From an uncultured Oscillospiraceae bacterium (lineage in GTDB: Bacteria > Bacillota > Clostridia > Oscillospirales > Oscillospiraceae), in assembly GCA_948766235.1 (NCBI GenBank), contig CAQCFX010000025.1, positions 1 to 25,217 of the forward strand: a DNA stretch of 25,217 nt, written 5' to 3'. The stretch's first letter is position 1. The number at the start of each line of letters is the position of its first letter. Both the position numbers and the translations under genes were made by a program. The notes under the pieces are model-generated. The model was given only the letters and a program-made list of their open reading frames with translations. It was not told where the DNA came from and ran no database searches. This document shows, piece by piece, positions 1 to 5,443 of this stretch.

Positions 1-5
1 AAACG

Positions 6-494
6 ATGAAACGGCTGACGATGAGAAATGATAGAGGTATGGCCTTTTGGCGAGATCTACAGAGCGCTGGCGGCGGATATCGGATGACCGAGGAGAAAAA
101 AGACCAGGACCGCCTTGACCGCCTCGCTGCCTACGAGGACACTGGGCTGGAACCGGAGGAAGTGACCGCCATCAAGCACGCCCTTATGGGGCGGGAGACA
201 GCGAAGATTACAGAGCTTGATGGAATCCCCGTTAAGCGGCTGCGGGAGCTTGCCCAGGTCGAGAAGGACGGGAGGCTGGTGGTGATGCAAGAGGGTGTCA
301 CCGTACGCCGCCTCCAAGGGGAATATCGCAAGGCTAAACACATGGCTGATGAACGGTTGCCGTCTCCTGATTATACAGCTGGCCGCATTGCAGGTTTCGG
401 CGCTGGGGTAGTACACATACTCGATAAGATTCTGACCCGCGAAGAAGCCGAGGCGGCGCTGAAAAAGAGGGAGGAGGAAGACAATGACAGCTAA
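6..494 (+). CDS. Small phage protein with RLAAYEDTGLEPEEV motif, function unknown
   Basis: A 162-residue soluble, charged protein. Residues about 38-53 carry the RLAAYEDTGLEPEEV-type segment that recurs in many small proteins of Firmicutes phages, where it appears as a linker-like module next to unrelated sequences. The C-terminus is a charged helix rich in Glu and Lys. No catalytic motif or membrane segment is visible. The start at base 6 is the first ATG, but only five bases precede it, so its ribosome site is off the window and a start further upstream cannot be excluded. Its 3' end overlaps the next gene by 11 bases, which implies translational coupling in the early operon. No function can be assigned. 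Confidence 0.7.
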   Translation: MKRLTMRNDRGMAFWRDLQSAGGGYRMTEEKKDQDRLDRLAAYEDTGLEPEEVTAIKHALMGRETAKITELDGIPVKRLRELAQVEKDGRLVVMQEGVTVRRLQGEYRKAKHMADERLPSPDYTAGRIAGFGAGVVHILDKILTREEAEAALKKREEEDNDS

Positions 495-1146
495 AGAGTT
501 GGCGGGAATATTGTCCGGTCGTGAATATGGCGGTGAAATTTACCCATTAGAGGAACGAAACGCCCAAGCAGCTGGTCTGGTTGTGGTGTATGGCTACTCC
601 GACGATAATGTGGAATTTCGGGGTGCAATCGACGACGAGGTCGGGGCTTATGAGGGAACCACCATTCATATCAACAAAAGTGGAATTCTTTATGCTCCAA
701 CCCCCGATTGCGACATGGATGAATGTCCTTATCTCAAACAGGCGGTCAAGGAGGCCCGGTCCATCAGAGCCGTGTGGCACGACGAGGGCTCCCCATGCTG
801 GACGTTTGAGACAGGTATTCACCATGAGACATTCGACATCTATGAGGATGGAGAGCTGTTCTGTGTGGGTATCGTGTTCGCTTTGGACGATATTCAGGCT
901 AAAACGCTAAACGTCCCCCTGACCCTGGAGGGGCTGCGGGAGATGGACGGGGAGCCGGTGTGGGTGGTGGAGATTAACGGCTATCCACCACGCTGGGGAC
1001 TGGTCTATTGGTCCCGAAAAAACAAAAGAGATATTGTCTATGTCACGATAAACAACGGTGTCAGTATTTGCGCCGAAACATTTATGGTGGGTGGAGGAAA
1101 AATCTACCGCCGCAAGCTGGAGGAGGGTGACAGTATTGGAAGTTGA
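484..1146 (+). CDS. Hypothetical phage early-region protein
   Basis: A 220-residue acidic protein starting at an ATG preceded by a strong GGAGGAGGAAG ribosome site. It shows no signal peptide or membrane segment. The middle holds a CDMDECPYL segment followed by a basic helix. The C-terminal half reads as alternating beta strands with many aromatic residues (WVVEINGYPPRWGLVYW), suggesting a compact beta-rich fold. I do not recognise the family. It overlaps the gene before it and is followed within the same reading stretch by a Lar-like gene, so it belongs to the early accessory operon. Confidence 0.7.
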   Translation: MTAKELAGILSGREYGGEIYPLEERNAQAAGLVVVYGYSDDNVEFRGAIDDEVGAYEGTTIHINKSGILYAPTPDCDMDECPYLKQAVKEARSIRAVWHDEGSPCWTFETGIHHETFDIYEDGELFCVGIVFALDDIQAKTLNVPLTLEGLREMDGEPVWVVEINGYPPRWGLVYWSRKNKRDIVYVTINNGVSICAETFMVGGGKIYRRKLEEGDSIGS

Positions 1147-1366
1147 GTATGCAGGCCTAAAGGTCAATCTGCTCCCGTGCCCGTTTTGCGGGAGCGCCCC
1201 ACTGATCCACGGCTATCGGAATCGGATGCGGCAGTGGTACAGGATCAGGTGCGGAAATGATAATGGGCATTGCAGGGTTGGGCCAGAGACGGGCGCGTAT
1301 CAAAAACTTGAAGATGCCGCCAAGGACTGGAACCAAAGGCCAATGCCGGAGGAGGGGACGACATGA
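1136..1366 (+). CDS. Lar-like restriction alleviation / zinc-ribbon protein
   Basis: A 76-residue protein of the Lar type (restriction alleviation family). The family signature is visible: LLPCPFCG near the N-terminus (Cys15, Cys18), a second Cys pair (Cys39, Cys46) forming a probable zinc ribbon, and the closing A-x-x-WN-x-R motif (Trp65, Asn66). Lar of the Rac prophage modulates type I restriction, but most phage members are assigned by sequence only. The start chosen is TTG at 1136, nine bases after GGAGGAGG. The first ATG of the open frame (1058) lies deep inside the preceding gene and lacks a suitable ribosome site. Its stop overlaps the ATG of the next gene. Confidence 0.75.
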   Translation: MEVEYAGLKVNLLPCPFCGSAPLIHGYRNRMRQWYRIRCGNDNGHCRVGPETGAYQKLEDAAKDWNQRPMPEEGTT

Positions 1367-1626
1367 AAGATGCAACCAACGCAGACCGCATACGCGGAAT
1401 GAGCGACCAGGAGCTTGTCCGCCTCATCGTGTATACAACAGCCGATGGGTGCCCGCCGGAAATGGACTGGGAGTGCGGCAAAGAATTATCTGGATGGGAT
1501 GGCAGCGAAGAGTGCTGCGAAGAATGCTGGGCGAAATGGCTTCAGCAGCCGGCGCAGACCACCACCGAATTGCCTGTCCCAGATTGGGCGGTACATCTGA
1601 AAGCCCGGTTTTTGCGGACGGAATGA
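1363..1626 (+). CDS. Small Cys/Trp-rich phage protein (NADRIR type), unknown function
   Basis: An 87-residue protein beginning with the NADRIRGMSDQELVRLI segment and ending with a Cys-rich stretch (CCEECWAKWLQQPA). This layout is common in small proteins of Clostridia prophages: an N-terminal helix, then spaced cysteines that may bind zinc, then W-x-x-WL-x-x-P. No enzymatic motif is seen. The ATG overlaps the stop of the Lar-like gene (ATGA), so it is translationally coupled to it. Confidence 0.75.
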   Translation: MKDATNADRIRGMSDQELVRLIVYTTADGCPPEMDWECGKELSGWDGSEECCEECWAKWLQQPAQTTTELPVPDWAVHLKARFLRTE

Positions 1627-1638
1627 GGGGGAAACGGA

Positions 1639-2247
1639 ATGAAATCTACCCATTTCCCGGATCCCATCGCTGACGAAATGATCCGCGCCATCCTGGACAA
1701 CCGCAAGACGGTGACGCGGCGGGTGGTGAAGCCGCAGCAACTCCGGGTACTCGACAGCCCGTATCACAAGGAACACCCCAAAACGCCGGATAAGGTGTTG
1801 CTGGAGAGACTGTGCGAGCCACCCTACCTCCCCGGCGACATCCTGTATGTGCGGGAGATGTGGCAGCACGGCTTTGGAGGCACATATCTCTATAGGGCCA
1901 GCGCTGGACATGACCTGTTTATGACAGCGGACGGAGAACTTGTATCAGATATTCCGTGGCGTCCCTCCATCCACATGCCCCGCGAGGCCGCGCGGATTTT
2001 CCTGCGGGTGACGGATGTGCAGGTGGAGAGGTTGCAGGATGTCACCGAGGAAGATGCAATCAAAGAGGGATGCACTGCGCATGGCGGAAATCTCGCCCTT
2101 GATGAGTTTGAGGTAGTTTGGCATAACACGCTAAAACCAACCGACCGCTCCATCTATGGCTGGGCTGCAAATCCCTGGGTCTGGGTCATCGAGTTCGAGC
2201 GTATCAGCAGGGAGGAGGCCGAAGATGGATTGCAAAGAGCTGGTTAA
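1639..2247 (+). CDS. ASCH-domain-like phage protein
   Basis: A 202-residue soluble protein. The N-terminal DEMIRAILDNRKTVTRRVVK segment, the central GDILYVREMW, and SIHMPREAARIFLRVTDVQV followed by RLQDVTEEDAIKEG form the pattern of the phage family related to ASCH domains (PUA-like RNA-binding fold), often annotated loosely as a morphogenetic protein. A role in RNA or modified-nucleotide binding follows from the fold family, not from any direct sign here. The C-terminal WAANPWVWVIEFER is the usual last strand. It lies in the early operon between two small Cys-containing genes. Confidence 0.8.
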   Translation: MKSTHFPDPIADEMIRAILDNRKTVTRRVVKPQQLRVLDSPYHKEHPKTPDKVLLERLCEPPYLPGDILYVREMWQHGFGGTYLYRASAGHDLFMTADGELVSDIPWRPSIHMPREAARIFLRVTDVQVERLQDVTEEDAIKEGCTAHGGNLALDEFEVVWHNTLKPTDRSIYGWAANPWVWVIEFERISREEAEDGLQRAG

Positions 2248-2557
2248 GCGACTGCGAAATGCGCTTTCGGTGGATGGTTATGGGCTTGAGCGTTTTGTCT
2301 GCGAAATTGACGCCGCCGCCGACGCCATGGAAATCCTGCTGGCGGAACGAGATGCGGCGGTGGAGGATTTACGCGGTATGTGCTGGTGCTGTGTCCACGG
2401 GAAGCCATGGGAGCCGGCCGGACCGCTCAGTAAGCTGATGGGCTGTGAACATCTCTCAGAATTCGGCGTGCTTGCCCGCGGCGGCGGAAAGTGCAAATGC
2501 CCGTACTGGGAGTGGCGCGGGCCGCAGAACGCGGTGCCCGAATCGGACACAAAATGA
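2225..2557 (+). CDS. Small phage protein with Cys-rich C-terminal half
   Basis: A 110-residue protein whose start is fixed at 2225 by a GGAGGAGG ribosome site inside the end of the preceding gene; the longer open frame to 2156 is a shadow of that gene. The N-terminal half is a predicted helix pair (KELVKRLRNAL, AADAMEILLAERDAAVEDL). The C-terminal half has cysteines in CWCCVHGKPW, MGCEHLSEFG and GKCKCPYWEWRG, suggesting one or two zinc sites. This pattern recurs in small Clostridia prophage proteins of unknown role. The last codons carry a near-perfect copy of the palindrome found twice more in this window (2534-2550). Confidence 0.72.
   Translation: MDCKELVKRLRNALSVDGYGLERFVCEIDAAADAMEILLAERDAAVEDLRGMCWCCVHGKPWEPAGPLSKLMGCEHLSEFGVLARGGGKCKCPYWEWRGPQNAVPESDTK
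2534..2550. repeat. Palindromic repeat, copy with one mismatch
   Basis: GTGCCCGAATCGGACAC, differing by one base from the 17-base core of the other two copies, so one base pair of the palindrome is lost. It lies at the last codons of the gene at 2225-2557 (encoding VPESDT). Confidence 0.5.
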
Positions 2558-2566
2558 GGTGATTAC

Positions 2567-3379
2567 ATGGCAAAGGCAATCAAACACATCAAGGCCGGGT
2601 TGCTCCATTTGGAGATTATCGGGACAGTCCCGGAGCGGGAGCTGGGCCGCCGGCGGTCGGGCCGGAGCCGGCCTACCTGTGCCGCTCAGCAGTTTTACAA
2701 TGATAAGTGCTCTTGGCGGGAGCTGGCGCTGGTCCTGGGGGCAAACTTCGGCCGGGGCGATTATGTGGCCACGCTGACTTATGGTGACCAATCCCTGCCG
2801 CCGGGAAAACGGGAGGCGGACCGATGCTTTCAGCGGTTGGTCCGAAAACTCCGGGCGGCGCGGAAAAAGCGGGGCCAGGAACTGAGGTATGTCTATGTGA
2901 CCGAGGGCTGGCATGGCAAATCAGACCATGAGTATTTCGGGGAGGACGGCAGGCTGGAGGATCTCCACCACCATGCGGTATTTAATGGAGTCGGGCCCGA
3001 GGACCTGGAGGAAATCCAAAGTCTATGGCAGGGCGGCGGCTATGTGCGGATTGAGCCGGTGGACGTACACTATTATAGAGAGCTGGCCAAGTATCTCACC
3101 AAAGAACCGCGGGAATTCGGGCGGGCCAGTCCGGGGGAGCATATGTGGCGGGCGTCCCGGAACCTCAGAAAATATGAGACGCAGTACATTGATATCGAGT
3201 GTGACAGCGTGACGCTGGCCCCGCCGCCGGGGGCGGTGGACTACGTGCCGTTCTCCGAGCGCAACCCGTACGGGTTCGCGCCCTGTGTGGGGGCGTGGTA
3301 TCTGCTGTTTGATTCGGAGCCGCCGCCGGAATACAGCTATACGCGTGGGCGGAAGAAGAAAAAGAAGAACAAGTCCTAA
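2567..3379 (+). CDS. Rep-like protein with HUH motif (ORF2/G2P-type replication-associated)
   Basis: A 270-residue protein with the layout of replication-associated HUH proteins of the ORF2/G2P type. Motif 1 is a hydrophobic strand, YVATLTY (residues 67-73). Motif 2 is DLHHHAVFN (about 132-140), with His-hydrophobic-His equivalents at 134-136. Motif 3 is the candidate Tyr in ELAKYLTKE (Tyr175). The C-terminus ends in a very basic GRKKKKKNKS tail. Family members nick and rejoin single-stranded DNA to start rolling-circle replication, and small phage homologues of this sort are seen in Clostridia prophages. Nicking by this protein is inference. A clear ribosome site (GAGGTGAT) lies 6 bases before the ATG. 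It ends the early gene run; what follows is the KTR gene and a terminator. Confidence 0.75.
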   Translation: MAKAIKHIKAGLLHLEIIGTVPERELGRRRSGRSRPTCAAQQFYNDKCSWRELALVLGANFGRGDYVATLTYGDQSLPPGKREADRCFQRLVRKLRAARKKRGQELRYVYVTEGWHGKSDHEYFGEDGRLEDLHHHAVFNGVGPEDLEEIQSLWQGGGYVRIEPVDVHYYRELAKYLTKEPREFGRASPGEHMWRASRNLRKYETQYIDIECDSVTLAPPPGAVDYVPFSERNPYGFAPCVGAWYLLFDSEPPPEYSYTRGRKKKKKNKS

Positions 3380-3443
3380 TAATTTTTAATCTTGAAACCC
3401 CTCTTAAAAAACGGACACAGCCGTAGAAATGGAGGAAAAAGCA

Positions 3444-3641
3444 TTGCAAGAGCAGGGAAAACGTGGTAAACTAACAGTGAAAGATGGATGGCTGATGTGT
3501 CCCGCCTGTGGGCGGGGAAAGGTCCTTCGGGTTCGGGAGGACACTGAAGTCAAAAATTTGGAGGTCTGCTGTAAACTGTGCAGACAAAAAAGCATCGTGA
3601 ATATCGAGAGCCTGAGCCAGAGCCGAAGCGCCAGCGCCTGA
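3444..3641 (+). CDS. Cysteine-rich KTR domain protein
   Basis: A 65-residue zinc-ribbon-like protein of the Cys-rich KTR family common in Clostridia mobile elements. After KRGKLTVKDGWLMCPACG comes the strand KVLRVREDTEVKNLEVCCKLC, giving a CxxC...CxxC pair, and then a short strand before a Ser/Ala-rich tail. Function is unknown in the family; binding of nucleic acid or protein through zinc is likely. The ATG at 3429 lacks a ribosome site, while GGAGG at 3431-3435 sits 8 bases before a TTG at 3444, so I prefer TTG. If ATG is used the protein gains five residues. The stop codon lies inside the terminator hairpin. Confidence 0.72.
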   Translation: MQEQGKRGKLTVKDGWLMCPACGRGKVLRVREDTEVKNLEVCCKLCRQKSIVNIESLSQSRSASA

Positions 3642-3690
3642 GCCTATGACGGTCCCGAAGGGACGTTGTGGCTTGGGCGCTTTTTGTTTT
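3633..3690 (+). terminator. Rho-independent terminator with nested hairpin
   Basis: Outer arms 3633-3644 (AGCGCC...AGCC) and 3670-3681 (GGCTTGGGCGCT) pair with small mismatches and enclose an inner hairpin GTCCC-GAA-GGGAC. The outer stem runs straight into TTTTTGTTTT (3681-3690). The KTR stop codon is within the left arm. It would end early-operon transcripts. Confidence 0.75.
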
Positions 3691-3762
3691 GCCCTGGGCC
3701 GCAGAGGTGATAGCCTGCGGCCCGGGGCCCCGCGCGAGCCCAGCAAAGCGGGGCGCGTGGGG
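3691..3762 (+). other. Two successive strong hairpins in the gap before the HNH gene
   Basis: Arms 3691-3704 and 3715-3728 form a 14-bp stem with one G-U pair and a 10-base loop. Directly after it, 3728-3736 and 3754-3762 form a 9-bp stem with one G-U pair. Neither is followed by a T run, so they are not simple terminators. With the terminator just upstream, most of the 138-base gap is structured. The role is unknown. Confidence 0.5.
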
Positions 3763-3779
3763 AGAGGAGGAGATAGCCC

Positions 3780-4145
3780 ATGGCACAAAAGCCCCTGCGC
3801 CCCTGCCGGCACCCAGGCTGCTGGGAGCTGACCCGGGAGGGCTGGTGCGCGAAGCACAAACCCAAGCAGGCCCCGCGGCGGGAGTCGGCGGCCTGGCATG
3901 GCTGGTACTCCCTGCCGGTGTGGACGGACGACCTACGCCCCGGCCAACTGCTGCGCGAGCCGTTCTGCCGGACGTGCGCCAGCCGGGGCGTGCGCACTCC
4001 GGCCACCGACGTGGACCACGTCCGGGACCACAAGGGGGACTGGGCGCTGTTCACCGACCGGGAAAACCTGCAAAGCCTATGCCACTCCTGCCACTCCCGC
4101 AAGACCATGGAGGAGCTGTGGCGGCGGCGGAAAGTTGCACGCTGA
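3780..4145 (+). CDS. HNH endonuclease next to terminase
   Basis: A 121-residue HNH nuclease of the type encoded beside terminase genes in HK97-like phages, where the HNH protein works with terminase in cos cleavage and packaging. An N-terminal zinc site (Cys9, Cys14, Cys23, His26) precedes the core. The core has structural cysteines FCRTC (63-66) and CHSC (101-104), the catalytic DVDH pair (Asp79-His80), Asn96 in RENLQ, and a final His105 in CHSCHSRKT. The ribosome site GAGAGGAGGAG precedes the ATG. A GC-rich 206-base non-coding stretch follows before the small terminase gene. Confidence 0.92.
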   Translation: MAQKPLRPCRHPGCWELTREGWCAKHKPKQAPRRESAAWHGWYSLPVWTDDLRPGQLLREPFCRTCASRGVRTPATDVDHVRDHKGDWALFTDRENLQSLCHSCHSRKTMEELWRRRKVAR

Positions 4146-4244
4146 TTTGCTCGGGAAGCTACGTCCGCGCTCCGGCGTGCGGGCGCGTGTGCGCGGCCGC
4201 GGGCGGCGGTGCGGGCGCGGGGAGCCCTACGGGCTCGACCCTCC

Positions 4245-4335
4245 CCCCACCCCGAAAAAGTTTTGCGGGGTGGGGCGGAAGACCGCGTGCCTTTGCGTCT
4301 GTGAGAAAAAATCCCCCATCAAAGTTTTGGGGAGG
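4245..4335. other. Repeat-bearing gap between HNH and terminase small subunit, candidate cos region
   Basis: In the non-coding stretch 4146-4351 there is a perfect 10-bp inverted repeat (4245-4254 CCCCACCCCG with 4266-4275). A second, weaker C-run/G-run pair lies at 4313-4332. Both contain the same nine bases AAAGTTTTG (4257-4265 and 4321-4329) followed by a G-rich stretch, as direct repeats 64 bp apart. There is no T tract and no open frame. Position between HNH and terS fits a terminase recognition or cos site. That assignment is inference. Confidence 0.4.
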
Positions 4336-4351
4336 CACTGGAGGTGAGCCC

Positions 4352-4945
4352 ATGCCGACGGCGGCAAAAGCGGCGGACAATATGACCAAGCACCTGACCC
4401 GGACAGAGCGCGAAGCGCGGGAACAGGCCGAGGACGGTGTGCTCCCCGACCGGGGCCGGAAGCCCGAGTTGAAAAAGCCGGCCATCGTCCGCTCCAACAA
4501 ACGGGCCAACGCTTACTGGAACCAAATCCTGAAGCAGATGGAGGGGCTGGTGCTGCTGGACGATTTGGACGCCACAGTGCTGGCGGGGTACTGCTCCATG
4601 CTGGCCCGGCGGGACCAAACCACCCTGCTCATCGCCCAGCTGATGGACAAGCTGGGCGTGCAGGACGCGGTGGAGGATGGGGCAAAGCGGCGCAAAAAGG
4701 ACGCCGCCCTGTCCGACCATGAGTGGGAGGAGTCCGCGAAAAGCGCCCAGGTGCTGTCGCCGGACGAGCTGGTGGAGGCGGCGGCCAAGCTGGACGCGCT
4801 CACGGGGAAGCTTCAGGCGCTGGAGCGGAATATCCTTCAGTACGCCGAGAAGCTGGGGCTGACCCCCTCCGGGCGGGTGCGGCTGGCCCAGCGGCGGGCC
4901 AAGGCCGCCGCGGAGGAGCCGGACGGCGACCTGTTTGGAACCTGA
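4352..4945 (+). CDS. terS: Phage terminase small subunit (P27-like)
   Basis: A 197-residue protein of the P27 type. Family features are the helical N-terminal region with LKKPAIVRSNKRANAYWNQI (residues about 43-62) and the following LDATVLAGYCSMLARRDQT segment. Next come a long charged helix containing LSPDELVEAAAKLDALTGKL and the closing LGLTPSGRVRLAQRR, typical of this family. It binds the packaging start site and loads the large subunit. The start is ATG at 4352, preceded by GGAGGTGA; the much longer open frame upstream is only the other frame of the HNH gene. Unusually, the large subunit does not follow directly: about 1.8 kb of regulatory genes lie between. Confidence 0.88.
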   Translation: MPTAAKAADNMTKHLTRTEREAREQAEDGVLPDRGRKPELKKPAIVRSNKRANAYWNQILKQMEGLVLLDDLDATVLAGYCSMLARRDQTTLLIAQLMDKLGVQDAVEDGAKRRKKDAALSDHEWEESAKSAQVLSPDELVEAAAKLDALTGKLQALERNILQYAEKLGLTPSGRVRLAQRRAKAAAEEPDGDLFGT

Positions 4946-4998
4946 GATGTTCTAAATCGGCAATCATTGTACCTTGTCAACCGAATACAGACTGACGG

Positions 4999-5024
4999 AA
5001 AAACAAAAACCGCCCATCGGGCGG
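4999..5024 (-). terminator. Minus-strand rho-independent terminator
   Basis: CCGCCC (5010-5015) and GGGCGG (5019-5024) form a 6-bp hairpin with a 3-base loop. Read on the minus strand it is followed by TTTTTGTTTTT (4999-5009 complement). It would stop any antisense transcript from the promoter at 5327-5355 that reads past the nearer hairpin, giving an RNA covering the entire toxin message. Confidence 0.7.
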
Positions 5025-5030
5025 CGGGAT

Positions 5031-5058
5031 TTGACAAAACACAGCGTCATGGTATAAT
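5031..5058 (+). promoter_or_regulatory. Sigma-A-type promoter of the toxin gene
   Basis: TTGACA (5031-5036) and TATAAT (5053-5058) are both perfect consensus hexamers, 16 bases apart. Transcription should start near 5065, giving an untranslated leader of about 80 bases. The first eleven bases (TTGACAAAACA) recur in inverted orientation at 5345-5355 as the start of the antisense promoter. Confidence 0.85.
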
Positions 5059-5116
5059 AAAAAGGCCAACCCGAGAGGGAAGGCCGAAAGGGCGCTGTTA
5101 CATAAAGGCGGTCAGC

Positions 5117-5138
5117 CACTTCCCTGAGAAGGGAGGTG
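5117..5138 (+). promoter_or_regulatory. Hairpin hiding the toxin ribosome-binding site
   Basis: CACTTCCCT (5117-5125) pairs with AGGGAGGTG (5130-5138) in nine pairs, one of them G-U, closed by a GAGA loop of the stable GNRA type. The right arm is the ribosome site itself, with the ATG at 5145. Translation should need opening of this hairpin, a standard trait of type I toxin messages. Confidence 0.7.
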
Positions 5139-5144
5139 ATGCGT

Positions 5145-5240
5145 ATGGGAGACGGGCGTGAGGCGAAAGCCCTGCGTGTCCTGATGTGGTTTATCATTGT
5201 GCTGTGTTTGATGATTGCCACGGCCCCAAAAGCGTACTGA
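5145..5240 (+). CDS. Small hydrophobic peptide, candidate type I toxin
   Basis: A 31-residue peptide: a short charged start (MGDGREAK), one membrane segment at residues about 10-27 (LRVLMWFIIVLCLMIATA) and a short PKAY tail. Size and shape are those of membrane-acting toxins of type I systems such as TxpA, BsrG or Fst, and of holin-like toxins; sequence identity to a named family is not claimed. The start at 5145 lies 8 bases after GGGAGG. An in-frame ATG at 5139 is too close to the ribosome site. It has its own consensus promoter, a hidden ribosome site, a stop codon inside a perfect 13-bp hairpin, and a convergent antisense promoter downstream. It interrupts the terminase genes. Confidence 0.72.
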   Translation: MGDGREAKALRVLMWFIIVLCLMIATAPKAY

Positions 5241-5320
5241 CTGCCTGCGTCACCAGGCAGTCAGTATAGACCTCATGTACTGAATGTCCAGGGCTGACCG
5301 CTTGTGGCAGTGGCCCTTTC
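5228..5320 (-). ncRNA. Candidate antisense antitoxin RNA
   Basis: Predicted to start near 5320 from the minus-strand promoter and to end at the 13-bp hairpin followed by CTTTT, giving about 95 bases complementary to the 3' part of the toxin message, including its stop codon. Readthrough to the second minus-strand terminator at 4999-5024 would yield about 320 bases covering the whole message. Convergent 3' overlap is the arrangement of TxpA/RatA and BsrG/SR4 in Bacillus. The RNA itself is inferred. Confidence 0.6.
5235..5266. terminator. Perfect 13-bp hairpin at toxin stop, antisense terminator
   Basis: TACTGACTGCCTG (5235-5247) and CAGGCAGTCAGTA (5254-5266) are exact inverted copies with a 6-base loop. 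On the minus strand the stem is followed after two bases by CTTTT, so it can end the antisense RNA at about 95 bases. On the plus strand no T run follows, and it would act there as a stabilising 3' structure of the toxin message. Confidence 0.65.
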
Positions 5321-5329
5321 GTGATTATT
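5289..5329 (+). terminator. Possible terminator of the toxin message
   Basis: AGGGC (5290-5294) pairs with GCCCT (5313-5317), enclosing a second short stem, and TTTC...TTATT follows. The left arm also contains the bases complementary to the toxin leader (5292-5303), so termination and long-range pairing may compete. The hairpin is weak, hence low confidence. Confidence 0.4.
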
Positions 5330-5355
5330 ATAGCCAATGGCCCCTGTTTTGTCAA
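5327..5355 (-). promoter_or_regulatory. Antisense (antitoxin RNA) promoter
   Basis: On the minus strand TTGACA (5355 to 5350) and TATAAT (5332 to 5327) are both perfect consensus hexamers with an ideal 17-base spacer. No open frame of the right kind follows, and transcription points straight at the toxin gene. Its spacing is better than that of the toxin promoter, so the antisense RNA may be in excess, as a type I antitoxin should be. Confidence 0.82.
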
Positions 5356-5389
5356 CCGATGAAGCGGGGGAATTTTTTTGAAAAACCTC

Positions 5390-5431
5390 TTGACTTTCTG
5401 AATACCGAAATATATAATGGTATTCAGAAAG
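5390..5431 (+). promoter_or_regulatory. Promoter with embedded 13-bp inverted-repeat operator
   Basis: TTGACT (5390-5395) and TATAAT (5413-5418) are 17 bases apart. Exact inverted copies CTTTCTGAATACC (5394-5406) and GGTATTCAGAAAG (5419-5431), separated by 12 bases, span the promoter from the -35 to beyond the -10. Binding there would block polymerase. The adjacent ribbon-helix-helix gene is the obvious repressor, so autoregulation is likely. Confidence 0.82.
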
Positions 5432-5443
5432 CGAGGTGATGGC

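Noticed and set aside
3668..4351. Long N-terminal extension of the small terminase frame
   Set aside because: It is Pro/Ala/Gly/Arg-rich and overlaps the HNH gene in another frame. The real start at 4352 has its own ribosome site.
4949..4985. Additional minus-strand promoter at TTGTCAACCG before the toxin cassette
   Set aside because: A good -35 (TTGACA reversed) is present, but no acceptable -10 lies 16-18 bases beyond it.
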